16,128 bases of DNA from Verrucomicrobia bacterium UBA673 (lineage in GTDB: Bacteria > Verrucomicrobiota > Verrucomicrobiia > Limisphaerales > UBA1096): positions 1-16,128 of the forward strand of contig DBNL01000159.1 of assembly GCA_002299785.1 (NCBI GenBank), read 5' to 3'. The notes below the pieces were generated by a model. The model saw nothing but the letters and a program-made list of their open reading frames with translations. It did not search any database and had not been told where the DNA came from. Below, in pieces: positions 1-6,198 of this stretch; the first letter of the stretch is position 1; each line of letters opens with the position of its first letter. The position numbers were made by a program, and so were the translations under genes.

Positions 1-421
1 TCAGCTCCTCCACAATCTCGGCCGGCGTCTTTGGTGTGATATGGCACGCGCCGTGATTTAGGTAGAATCGGGCCGCCTCGGCAATCGGAGTATCCCCCAG
101 GAGCCTGCGGGCCTGGACCAGTTCAATGGCAGCCGTGTCCAGTTCCAGGCCAAGCGGCGCGACTGCCTCCCGGGCGCGCTGATAAATCAGTTCGTCGGCG
201 CGACTCATGCGTATTGTGCCCTCACCGGCACTGATCTGCTCGGCGATTTGGCGCGCCTGAAGCCTAGCATCAGCCAGCCGGGTGAAAGGCTTCATCTGTC
301 GTTGGGAACCGACATAATGGGCCACGCGGTAGTAGGGATAGGCGTCGCTCCTGTCGTAGATGCTGACGCTTGCCGAGCCGGACTTGATCCGGATTGGAAA
401 GGTTGTTTTCCCCTCTTTCAA
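1..421 (-). CDS. Probable tyrosine recombinase/integrase, N-terminal part (runs off left edge)
   Basis: An open minus-strand frame of 140 codons runs without a stop from a TTG at 421 to the window edge. It is bounded upstream by an in-frame TGA at 455-457. The visible protein begins with a basic and beta-rich segment (KSGSASVSIYDRSDAYPYYR), followed by an alpha-helical segment rich in Ala, Glu and Arg, as in the arm-binding and core-binding N-terminal regions of verrucomicrobial phage-type integrases. The catalytic domain with the Arg-His-Arg-Tyr residues would lie outside the window and cannot be checked. The start is uncertain: TTG 421 has no good ribosome binding site, and the first in-frame ATG (about 208) would discard clearly protein-like sequence. 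The gene lies 110 bp from the 3' end of tRNA-Glu and reads away from it, as integrases at tRNA-inserted elements often do. The family call rests on recalled N-terminal resemblance and on this context. Confidence 0.55.
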   Translation of the reverse strand, partial: MKEGKTTFPIRIKSGSASVSIYDRSDAYPYYRVAHYVGSQRQMKPFTRLADARLQARQIAEQISAGEGTIRMSRADELIYQRAREAVAPLGLELDTAAIELVQARRLLGDTPIAEAARFYLNHGACHITPKTPAEIVEEL

Positions 422-430
422 TTGAAAATA

Positions 431-449
431 CTGTGCAAGATCTGTGCAA
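431..449. repeat. Two direct copies of CTGTGCAA, 11-bp period, upstream of the integrase
   Basis: CTGTGCAA occurs at 431-438 and again at 442-449. The copies are one helical turn apart and lie just upstream of the integrase start and between it and the tRNA. Such spacing is typical of a protein-binding site, for example an arm-type integrase site or an operator. No function can be read from sequence alone. Confidence 0.4.
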
Positions 450-530
450 TTCTGTCAAAGTCCAGGAAGTTTCCTGGATGCGAAACTGCGTTAAGTCTTG
501 CGAATCAGAAGGATAAATGAAGAGAAAAAA

Positions 531-605
531 TGGCGACCCCTACGGGACTCGAACCCGTGTCGCCGGCGTGAAAGGCCAGTGTCCTAACCACTAGACGAAG
601 GGGTC
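531..605 (-). tRNA. tRNA-Glu (anticodon TTC), CCA encoded
   Basis: On the minus strand the sequence folds as a standard tRNA. The 7-bp acceptor stem pairs GACCCCT with AGGGGTC, followed by discriminator G and an encoded CCA (531-533). The D-loop, the anticodon stem around CCTTTCACG, and a T-arm with GGTTCGAGTCC are all present. The anticodon TTC lies at 572-570, position 34 from the 5' end, so it reads GAA/GAG glutamate codons. The gene is 75 nt including CCA. Its 3' end faces the integrase gene, making it the likely integration target. Confidence 0.97.
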
Positions 606-625
606 GCTCCGTCAGGAGGGACGAA

Positions 626-653
626 ACTTTATCGGCTTTCTCCCGTTTGTCAC
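626..653 (-). promoter_or_regulatory. Possible sigma-70-type promoter of tRNA-Glu
   Basis: On the minus strand GTGACA (653-648, 5 of 6 matches to TTGACA) is followed after 16 bp by TAAAGT (631-626, 4 of 6 matches to TATAAT). Transcription would begin about 12-15 nt before the mature 5' end of the tRNA. It is a consensus match only. Confidence 0.4.
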
Positions 654-745
654 GAAAAACCTGCCGAAACAGTGGCCGGCCGTTTTTTTTGAAGGGCTTG
701 GCTTGCCAACGGCCTAATGCTGGCCAAATAATAAGGAGCGAGGCA

Positions 746-1297
746 ATGCCGTCCCCTACCATCAATAATGCCAAAATTCTCTTCGTCGCTCTGCTGACAC
801 TTGCGCTGGACCAGCTGACCAAGTGGGTTGTAATTCAGAAACTTCCCTTCAATGGGGAACCAGTGGCGGTGGTGAACGGCTTTTTTGAACTCGTCCACTA
901 CGGTAATACGGGAGCAGCGTGGAGCCTATTCAGTGGGCATAATTTCTGGCTGGCTCTCTTTTCGCTGGTAGCGCTGATTTTCCTGTGGGTGTCACGTCGT
1001 CATTTTGGGGCGGAGACGGCGCTTGGCCAACTCGCGCTTGGGCTGATCCTCGGCGGCGTGGTCGGCAATCTCGTGGATCGCGTGGTGCATCATCACGTGG
1101 TGGATTTTCTGCAGTTTCACATCCCATTCCGGTTCCCCGCGTTTAACGTGGCCGACAGCGGCATTTGCACAGGCGTGGGGTTAATGTTCGTGCAGTCGTT
1201 CCAAAATCCGAAGCCTGGGGAGACTTGGGCAAAAAAGGGAAAAGTGCCGCCGGAGTCGCCCAGACTGATTGAGCCGGACGAGGAATCGGAGGTTTGA
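746..1297 (+). CDS. lspA: Lipoprotein signal peptidase (signal peptidase II)
   Basis: LspA is the inner-membrane aspartyl protease that removes signal peptides from diacylglyceryl-modified prolipoproteins. The 183-residue product has the family length and four hydrophobic segments (about 10-30, 66-84, 94-110, 137-152). The hallmark motifs are present: NTGAAWS (54-60), GNLVDR (108-113), VVDF (118-121) and FNVADS (133-138). The conserved aspartates of the active site are therefore D120 and D137, with D111 also conserved. ATG 746 is preferred over a longer open frame from 647 because AAGGAG lies 8 nt upstream, the best ribosome binding site in the window, and because the extension is not protein-like. 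The tail after residue 153 is charged and cytoplasmic. The stop overlaps the miaA start, so the two genes are probably co-transcribed. Confidence 0.97.
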   Translation: MPSPTINNAKILFVALLTLALDQLTKWVVIQKLPFNGEPVAVVNGFFELVHYGNTGAAWSLFSGHNFWLALFSLVALIFLWVSRRHFGAETALGQLALGLILGGVVGNLVDRVVHHHVVDFLQFHIPFRFPAFNVADSGICTGVGLMFVQSFQNPKPGETWAKKGKVPPESPRLIEPDEESEV

Positions 1298-2202
1298 GTG
1301 CGCCGGCGATTTATATCACTGGCGCAACGGCCAGTGGAAAGTCGGCGCTGGCTCTGCATCTGGCCAAGCGCTTGGGCGGCGAGATCATCTCGGTGGACTC
1401 GATGCAGGTTTATCACGGGCTCGATATAGGCACGGCCAAGCCAAGCGCTGCGGAGCAAGCCAAGGTGCCGCATCACTTAATCGACGTAGCTGAACTCGAC
1501 GAACCGTTCGACGCCGCAAAGTTCGTCCGCTTGGCCAAGCAGGCCGAGGCCGCGATACGCTCCCGCGACGCGCGACCGATTTTTTGTGGCGGCACTGGCC
1601 TGTACTTTCGTGCGCTGTTCGATGGCTTGGGGGAAAGCCCGCCCGGCGATGAGCCGCTACGCGACGAGCTCGAGGCCACGCCGCTCGACCGCTTACTAAC
1701 GGAGTTGGCGACGAAAGACCCAGCAACGTTCGAGTCGATTGACCGCCAAAACCGACGACGCGTCGTTCGCGCTGTGGAGGTGATCCGGCTCACCGGCCAA
1801 GCGTACTCAAGCCAGCGTTCCAGCTGGGATGAGCTTGGCCAAGCACCGGGCAACTTGTTCTGCGTCACGCGCCAGGGGGATGACTTGACTGCGCGGATTC
1901 ACGAGAGGGTGGACGCAATGTTCGCGCGGGGCCTGATCGCCGAGACGCAGAGCCTAGCCAAGCGAGGCTTGCGCGAAAATCGCACCGCCAGCCAGGCGAT
2001 CGGCTACCGGCAGGTGCTGGAGCATCTCGACGGCGGGTCGGGTCGGGTCGAGATGGTGGAGTTGGTCAAGACGCGGACGCGGCAGTTTGCCAAGCGACAA
2101 CGAACATGGTTCCGCAACCAAATGATCTGCCAACCGGTGGAGTGGCCGGCAGGGAAGTCGGCTGAGGTGTGCTGTGAGCGGTTGCTCGGAATGATTGGGT
2201 GA
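1294..2202 (+). CDS. miaA: tRNA dimethylallyltransferase
   Basis: MiaA transfers a dimethylallyl group from DMAPP to N6 of A37 in tRNAs reading UNN codons, the first step to i6A and ms2i6A. The 302-residue product carries the P-loop GATASGKS (10-17), DSMQVY (35-40) with the A37-contacting Asp, GGTGLY (99-104), the QAIGYR segment (234-239) and the basic KTRTRQFAKRQRTWFR segment (259-274). Translation starts at TTG 1294, which shares bases with the lspA stop (TTGA). A GAGGA at 1280-1284 gives a plausible ribosome binding site, and translational coupling to lspA is likely. The gene ends 7 bp from the stop of the convergent minus-strand operon, with no obvious terminator between them. Three of the window's TTGGCCAA-related sites fall in or next to this gene. 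Confidence 0.97.
   Translation: MSAPAIYITGATASGKSALALHLAKRLGGEIISVDSMQVYHGLDIGTAKPSAAEQAKVPHHLIDVAELDEPFDAAKFVRLAKQAEAAIRSRDARPIFCGGTGLYFRALFDGLGESPPGDEPLRDELEATPLDRLLTELATKDPATFESIDRQNRRRVVRAVEVIRLTGQAYSSQRSSWDELGQAPGNLFCVTRQGDDLTARIHERVDAMFARGLIAETQSLAKRGLRENRTASQAIGYRQVLEHLDGGSGRVEMVELVKTRTRQFAKRQRTWFRNQMICQPVEWPAGKSAEVCCERLLGMIG
1529..1540. repeat. 12-bp palindrome GCTTGGCCAAGC, copy 1
   Basis: A perfect 12-bp palindrome inside miaA, read there as Leu-Ala-Lys. It is one of three identical 12-mers in the window and part of the larger TTGGCCAA family (see findings). Confidence 0.6.
1833..1844. repeat. 12-bp palindrome GCTTGGCCAAGC, copy 2
   Basis: Identical to the palindromes at 1529 and 10022, but read here in a different codon phase (Leu-Gly-Gln). 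This argues that the conservation is at DNA level and not a protein motif. Confidence 0.6.
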
Positions 2203-2209
2203 GGTCGAG

Positions 2210-2737
2210 CTACGGCGCCGACGGGCCGGGCAGGTGTTCGGTCGGGGGGCTATGCTCGCCACGAGGGCCTGGGTGGCGCGGCCGATTCTCACCGTTTTTT
2301 CGGTTCCGAAAGCCAGGGCCACCATTGAATCGTTCCCGCATGGCGTCGGGCCGGAGATATTTTTCAAACTTGGCGATCTGTTTCTCGGTGAGGTCGTCGC
2401 GCAGCGACTCTTTTAATTTCTCAGTAGAGGCGCGCATGCGTGGGCGTAGTTCCTCGAACGTCAACTTCATTTCTTCACGGCTTGCTTTGAATGCCGACTC
2501 GACTTTAGCAGCCTGTTTGTCGCTGAGTTTGAGATCGCGTTGGATGCGCTTCATCAGCCAGTTCAACTGTCCCTCCGTTCGCGATCCAGGGCCGCGCTCG
2601 GCATTTCGAGGACTGCGATCAGGAGGGAACGCACGTAGCGACTTTAGCGCACCGAAATCAACCACGAAGCCTCCTGTCACGACACCGGCAGCAAAGATGA
2701 CCACGGCAGCAAGTATGGGTTTCCAAGCGTTCACCAC
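2210..2737 (-). CDS. Membrane-anchored Spy/CpxP-like protein (LTxxQ-type motifs)
   Basis: The 175-residue product has an N-terminal hydrophobic helix (about 6-28, WKPILAAVVIFAAGVVTGGF) acting as signal or anchor, then a helical, highly charged domain expected in the periplasm. Two LTxxQ-like elements, LKLSDKQAAKV and DDLTEKQIAKF, flank a long helix, as in Spy/CpxP family chaperones or metal-responsive periplasmic proteins. The C-terminal 30 residues are basic, Pro/Gly-rich and probably disordered. The start is GTG at 2737 (a second GTG follows directly) and overlaps the end of the upstream anti-sigma-like gene by 7 bp, so translation is probably coupled. As the last gene of a sigma/anti-sigma operon it may sense or buffer envelope stress. 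Family assignment rests on motif arrangement and is moderate. Confidence 0.7.
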   Translation of the reverse strand: MVNAWKPILAAVVIFAAGVVTGGFVVDFGALKSLRAFPPDRSPRNAERGPGSRTEGQLNWLMKRIQRDLKLSDKQAAKVESAFKASREEMKLTFEELRPRMRASTEKLKESLRDDLTEKQIAKFEKYLRPDAMRERFNGGPGFRNRKNGENRPRHPGPRGEHSPPTEHLPGPSAP

Positions 2738-3174
2738 GTGTTTTCCAAGTCGTCGAACGAAGCCAGCATCACCGTCTCGAAGTCAGCCGTCTCGAAGTCG
2801 AGTTCCCCCGCTGCCTGTCCGGCGGAGGTGTCGACCAGCCCCTCCGACGAGAACAGTACCACGAGAATCATCACACCAAGGCAGGGCCCAACGGCACGCC
2901 ATAGCATGCGCGACCAGAGCGTGAGCGGATCGGGCGTGAGTAAATCGCGGAGGCGAGCCATGATGCGCTTCTCGAACGCATATGGGACGTGTTCGTTGGC
3001 CGGCAGGTTGCGCGCGAATCGCAGGAATTGCTCGTCAGAAGAGCGGATCTCGAGCGCGTGCTGCTCCCTCACCCGAGCCATTACCTGAGCCTGGAAGCCA
3101 TCCGGCACTCGTTCATCCATTTGAATGGTTTTCGCCAGTTTCAGGAACTGTTGCTCTGTCTCGTTGGACTTCAT
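2731..3174 (-). CDS. Probable anti-sigma factor, single transmembrane helix, duplicated N-terminal motif
   Basis: The 147-residue product is not a clear member of a named family. The N-terminal part holds two copies of a 31-residue unit (7-37 and 47-77) sharing QFL, an Ala, E-x-VP, F and MAR-x-R; about 12 of 31 positions are identical. A hydrophobic helix follows at about 92-110 (WRAVGPCLGVMILVVLF), then an acidic tail of about 35 residues. A cytoplasmic N-terminus, one membrane helix and an extracytoplasmic tail are the usual plan of ECF anti-sigma factors. The gene lies 37 bp downstream of an ECF sigma gene and overlaps the next gene. No zinc-binding HxxxCxxC motif of the ZAS type is present. 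The role is inferred from position and topology. Confidence 0.65.
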   Translation of the reverse strand: MKSNETEQQFLKLAKTIQMDERVPDGFQAQVMARVREQHALEIRSSDEQFLRFARNLPANEHVPYAFEKRIMARLRDLLTPDPLTLWSRMLWRAVGPCLGVMILVVLFSSEGLVDTSAGQAAGELDFETADFETVMLASFDDLENTW

Positions 3175-3211
3175 TTGCCCGGATTATTTGACGTCATACA
3201 GTTTAATGGAG

Positions 3212-3823
3212 TTACAACTTTTCTTCCTTCATGAGAAATCGCTCCACCGAGGCCCGCATTTCCTTGCGTGCGCGAAAGGCCTGCACCTTCACGAGCGACT
3301 CGGACCATCCGGTTATCTCAGTGATCTCCCTTATGGAACGCCCCTCAAGCTCCTGCAGTGTGAGGACGATGCGCGCCCTGTCGGAAATCTGGCCCAGAAC
3401 CGTGTAGACCAACTCGCGCGCCTCTTCCAGCCCTACCCTATCACTGGCATCAGGGATGTTACTGAGGCGATCCTGCCAACTCTCGTCGTCGAAGAGCATA
3501 TCGCTGATCGTCTGATCGGGCCGGTTGCGCTTGCGGCGCAGGGCGTCGTAGCAGGCGTTGAGCGAGAGTCGCATGAACCAGTGTTCGAACGGCGCAGTGC
3601 CCTTGTAGCTGCTGAGTTTTTGAAAGGTCTTGGTGAAAATCCCCTGAACAACATCCTCGGCATCCGACTCGTTGCGAAAGTATTTTCGCGCCATGCCAAA
3701 CACCCGCGACTGATATCGGATGATCAATACCTCGAAGCATTCCACATCGCCACCCACCACGATCCGGACCAACTCCTCGTCGGTTCGAACATCAGTTTCC
3801 TGGGAATTTTCGGTTGCCTGCAT
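3212..3823 (-). CDS. ECF-type RNA polymerase sigma factor
   Basis: The 203-residue product has the two-domain plan of extracytoplasmic-function sigma-70 factors. Region 2 (about 20-90) contains the RYQSRVFGMARKYFRN helix, the DAEDVVQGIF core-binding segment and a FEHWFMRLSLNACYDALRRK promoter-melting/-10 recognition stretch. Region 4 (about 140-190) contains LQELEGRSIREITEITGWSE, a helix-turn-helix, followed by SLVKVQAFRARKEM for -35 recognition. There is no sigma 1.1 or region 3. ATG 3823 gives the expected N-terminal length, although no Shine-Dalgarno is visible. It heads a three-gene operon with a putative anti-sigma factor and a Spy/CpxP-like protein, and is divergent from mrp across 139 bp. 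ECF operons are often autoregulated, but no matching promoter was identified. Confidence 0.93.
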   Translation of the reverse strand: MQATENSQETDVRTDEELVRIVVGGDVECFEVLIIRYQSRVFGMARKYFRNESDAEDVVQGIFTKTFQKLSSYKGTAPFEHWFMRLSLNACYDALRRKRNRPDQTISDMLFDDESWQDRLSNIPDASDRVGLEEARELVYTVLGQISDRARIVLTLQELEGRSIREITEITGWSESLVKVQAFRARKEMRASVERFLMKEEKL

Positions 3824-3962
3824 TTGGTATTGCGGGCTTATCCCACATCAAATAAACACACTCAGACTCCATTTGTTGCCCAAAAGTTACAGCGAATTAA
3901 CTAGGATCGATGCCCAAATCTTGCCAAATGGCGTGTTTTCCGCAAGAGTGTCGGCGTATTAT

Positions 3963-5024
3963 ATGCCAAGCGAAGACGACATTTTAAATGCACTCAAGGC
4001 GGTCAAGTACCCCGGCTACTCGCGGGACATTGTCTCCTTCGGCATCGTGAAAGATGTGGCGGTAGCCAACGGCGCAGTCAGCGTTGGCATCCACCTCACC
4101 TCCGCCAACGCCGAGGCTGGCCAACAAATCAAATCCGCCTGCGAAGCTGCCCTCAAGGCAATCGACGGCGTCCGCGTCGCACACGTGCAAGTACATCAAC
4201 CGCCGGTCGGCCAAGCTCAACACGGGACACCCACTCCCGAACAAGGGCCGCAAAAGGCGCCCGGCATCGCGCGGGTCGTCGCCGTGGCTAGCGGCAAGGG
4301 CGGCGTTGGCAAGTCCACCGTCTCGGCAAACCTGGCCTGCGCCTTGGCCAAGCGCGGCGAAAAGGTCGGCCTGCTCGACTGCGACATTTACGGGCCAAGC
4401 ATCCCACTGATGATGGGCGTCAACGAGCGCCCGTCCGTCACCGAAAGCGACGACAAGCTCGTGCCGCTACAGAGCCACGGCGTCAAGCTCATGAGCATGG
4501 GCTTCCTGCTGCAGGACGACCAACCGGTCATCTGGCGGGGGCCGATGATCATGAAGACCATCCAGCAATTCGTCATGCAGGTGGACTGGGGCGAGCTGGA
4601 TTATCTGCTCGTCGATCTGCCGCCCGGCACCGGCGACGCCCAATTGTCCCTCTGCCAGACCGTGCCGCTCGACGGCGGAGTGATCGTGACCACGCCGCAG
4701 GAAGCATCGCTCGGCGTCGTGCGCAAGGGCATTGAGATGTTCCGCAAAGTCAACGTGTCGATCCTCGGCATCGTCGAGAACATGAGCTACTTCACCGCGC
4801 CCGGCGGCGAGCGCGTCGAGATATTTGGCCACGGCGGCGGACAGGATGAGGCGGCGCGGCAGGGCATCTCGTTCCTCGGCGAGATGCCGCTCTTCTCCGA
4901 GATCCGCAAAGGCGGCGACGACGGTGTACCGGTGGTCGTGAGCCAGCCCGACTCCCTTCCTGCAGAAGTCTTCGGCCAAATCGCCCAACAACTGAAGGAG
5001 CAGCTGGCCACTGCAGCGCGCTGA
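3963..5024 (+). CDS. mrp: Mrp/ApbC-family iron-sulfur cluster carrier ATPase
   Basis: Mrp/ApbC proteins are cytoplasmic P-loop ATPases that bind and hand over Fe-S clusters. The 353-residue product has an N-terminal MIP18/DUF59 domain (about 1-80) and, after a Pro/Gln-rich linker, an NBP35-type ATPase domain. That domain shows the deviant Walker A GKGGVGKS (111-118), DCDIYGPS (139-146), DLPPGTGD (218-225) and the VENMSYF segment (271-277). The CxxC pair often found just after VENMSYF is replaced by TAPGGE, so this subtype would lack those cluster ligands; many bacterial Mrp proteins do. The start is ATG 3963 because the DUF59 domain begins there; an upstream extension of the open frame overlaps the divergent sigma gene and is not protein-like. 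No Shine-Dalgarno is visible. Confidence 0.95.
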   Translation: MPSEDDILNALKAVKYPGYSRDIVSFGIVKDVAVANGAVSVGIHLTSANAEAGQQIKSACEAALKAIDGVRVAHVQVHQPPVGQAQHGTPTPEQGPQKAPGIARVVAVASGKGGVGKSTVSANLACALAKRGEKVGLLDCDIYGPSIPLMMGVNERPSVTESDDKLVPLQSHGVKLMSMGFLLQDDQPVIWRGPMIMKTIQQFVMQVDWGELDYLLVDLPPGTGDAQLSLCQTVPLDGGVIVTTPQEASLGVVRKGIEMFRKVNVSILGIVENMSYFTAPGGERVEIFGHGGGQDEAARQGISFLGEMPLFSEIRKGGDDGVPVVVSQPDSLPAEVFGQIAQQLKEQLATAAR

Positions 5025-5053
5025 TTTTTTCCCGGAAACACCCATTTAAGCTG

Positions 5054-5081
5054 TTGACAAGCTGGGGAGGGATAGTAGCTT
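5054..5081 (+). promoter_or_regulatory. Possible sigma-70-type promoter of rpsT
   Basis: A perfect TTGACA (5054-5059) lies 59 bp before the rpsT start. With a 16-bp spacer the -10 would be TAGCTT (5076-5081), a weak 3 of 6 match. The -35 is convincing, the -10 is not. Confidence 0.4.
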
Positions 5082-5117
5082 TCGCAGCCTTTTCGCTGGT
5101 TCAGCGATCTTTTTACG

Positions 5118-5381
5118 ATGCCCAATATCAAGTCAGCCAAGCGCCGGATGCGCAGTGATGCGGTCAAGCAGGACCGTAACCGCTCTGTAAAGACGACCCT
5201 AAAGACCGCCGAGCGACATCTCAACGATGCCATCAAAGATGGCAACAAGGAGAAAACAGAGGCGGCATTAAGCGCGTCCGCGTCCGCGTACGATAAGGCC
5301 GCCAAGCTCGGAGTCATCCACTCTGCGAAGGCCAACCGCAAAAAATCACGATTGGCCAACCGGGCCAAAGCCGCCGCGTAA
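5118..5381 (+). CDS. rpsT: 30S ribosomal protein S20
   Basis: S20 is a primary 16S rRNA-binding protein of the small subunit. The 87-residue, very basic product begins MPNIKSAKRRMRSDAVKQDR and ends in an Ala/Lys-rich helix with SAKANRKKSRLANRAK. This fits S20 in length, in the early KSAKKR motif and in the late N-x-x-R-x-K-S-R-L motif. Only one start fits the family. No Shine-Dalgarno precedes it, only a T-rich stretch, so initiation may use another signal. The gene is monocistronic: a promoter-like TTGACA lies upstream and a strong intrinsic terminator follows 29 bp after the stop. Confidence 0.97.
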   Translation: MPNIKSAKRRMRSDAVKQDRNRSVKTTLKTAERHLNDAIKDGNKEKTEAALSASASAYDKAAKLGVIHSAKANRKKSRLANRAKAAA

Positions 5382-5409
5382 GCCAACCGCAATTCCCACA
5401 GATTTTTTT

Positions 5410-5436
5410 AAAGCCCCGCCGTGTGCGGGACTTTTT
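5410..5436 (+). terminator. Intrinsic terminator of rpsT
   Basis: AAAGCCCCGC (5410-5419) pairs with GCGGGACTTT (5425-5434) with one mismatch around a 5-nt loop. The hairpin ends in a run of five T (5432-5436). It lies between rpsT and the 3' end of the opposing SIMPL gene. Confidence 0.85.
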
Positions 5437-5460
5437 GTGTTCGGTAGTGGTGTGGAAAAA

Positions 5461-6198
5461 CTACTCGGTGCGGTAGCGCACGGTGGCGACAGCGCGCACT
5501 TTCTTCTCGATGGTGGACGTGTCGTACATGCCCCAGCTTGCGGTCTCGGTGGAGTTGAGCCGGGTGATCTGGAAGATGCCCTGCGAGGCGGAGATGATGT
5601 TGACTACGCGGTTGCCGCTGCTCCTAGCTAGGCGCTCGGCCCGAAGTTGGGCGTTCTCGGCAGCCTGCTCGAGCAAATCCAGTTTCAAGCCCTCGAGCTT
5701 AGTGTAGTAAAAACTGGGCGGGTAGGAGCGAAACGCGATGCCCTCCCGGATGAGTTGCGTGGACTCCTTGGCCAAGCGCTTGGCCAAGGCGACGTCGGTC
5801 GTTGTGACGGTGAATGTCTGGGTGAGCGTGTGGCTCTCGATTTCCGAGGTGGCATGGACCTTGGCATCGCGCTTGTAATGGACGCTCGCGTTAATGGGGC
5901 CCTCCTCGACGGCCTCCGCGGTAACGCCCTGCTGAAGTAGGAAATTAATTATGGTGGCGAACTGTTTTTAGAGTTCATTGTAGCCGACGGCTAAGTCGGT
6001 GGCCCGGTGCGTGATCTGCCCGCGCCACGTGGCGAGGTCGGCGGTGATCTCCTTTTCGGCGACGCCCTTGACCGTGACGCCGTCCGTCACAGACCGCATT
6101 TTTTCGAGCGCCCGGCCGCCGATGAGCGCCGACACAACCAAACCCAGCGACAAGATCGCTGCCACACCGTACCACGGTTGTTTGCCTACATCAGCCAC
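5461..6198 (-). pseudogene. SIMPL-domain (DUF541) protein gene interrupted by one in-frame TAA
   Basis: Two adjacent open frames lie in the same reading frame and join into one SIMPL-domain protein of 245 codons. The first (6198-5971, 76 codons) has a membrane anchor (about 10-30, VAAILSLGLVVSALIGGRAL) and the typical VTVKGVAEKEITADLATWRG start of a SIMPL domain. A TAA at 5970-5968 follows ...GYNEL. The reading then continues KQFATIINFLLQQGV through LREGIAF-like and helical segments to the C-terminal VRAVATVRYRTE and a TAG at 5463-5461. The part after the stop is open and protein-like for 168 codons with no ATG near its beginning. The product would be a membrane-anchored periplasmic protein of unknown function. 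A single substitution (AAA, CAA or GAA to TAA), an assembly error, or real decay fit equally. The gene overlaps the upstream DUF445 gene by 13 bp. Confidence 0.8.
5766..5789. repeat. 24-bp perfect palindrome made of two TTGGCCAA units
   Basis: CCTTGGCCAAGC is followed immediately by its reverse complement GCTTGGCCAAGG, a perfect 24-bp palindrome. It contains two of the eleven TTGGCCAA sites in the window and lies inside the SIMPL pseudogene, where it would be read LAKRLAKE. Confidence 0.8.

Noticed and set aside
270..458. Short minus-strand frame beginning MTELHRSC near the integrase
   Set aside because: It is out of phase with the longer integrase-like frame, which is open to the window edge and protein-like.
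672..692. GGCCGGCC followed by eight T, terminator-like, before lspA
   Set aside because: The GC palindrome has no room for a loop and no longer stem can be drawn.
647..745. A 33-codon upstream extension of lspA
   Set aside because: A strong AAGGAG precedes ATG 746, and the extension overlaps the tRNA promoter region.
2199..3904. Long plus-strand frames (2199-2924, 3125-3904) over the sigma operon
   Set aside because: They are antisense shadows, rich in Arg/Ser/Pro, of genes with recognisable domains on the minus strand.
3720..3962. An 81-codon upstream extension of mrp
   Set aside because: It overlaps the 5' part of the divergent sigma gene, is not protein-like, and the DUF59 domain starts at ATG 3963.
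5012..5031. CAGCGCGCTG plus T-run at the end of mrp as a terminator
   Set aside because: The 10-bp palindrome leaves at most a 2-nt loop, so a stable hairpin is unlikely; weak at best.
5968..5970. Programmed read-through or recoding at the SIMPL TAA
   Set aside because: No recoding signal or structure is recognisable; mutation or sequencing error is simpler.
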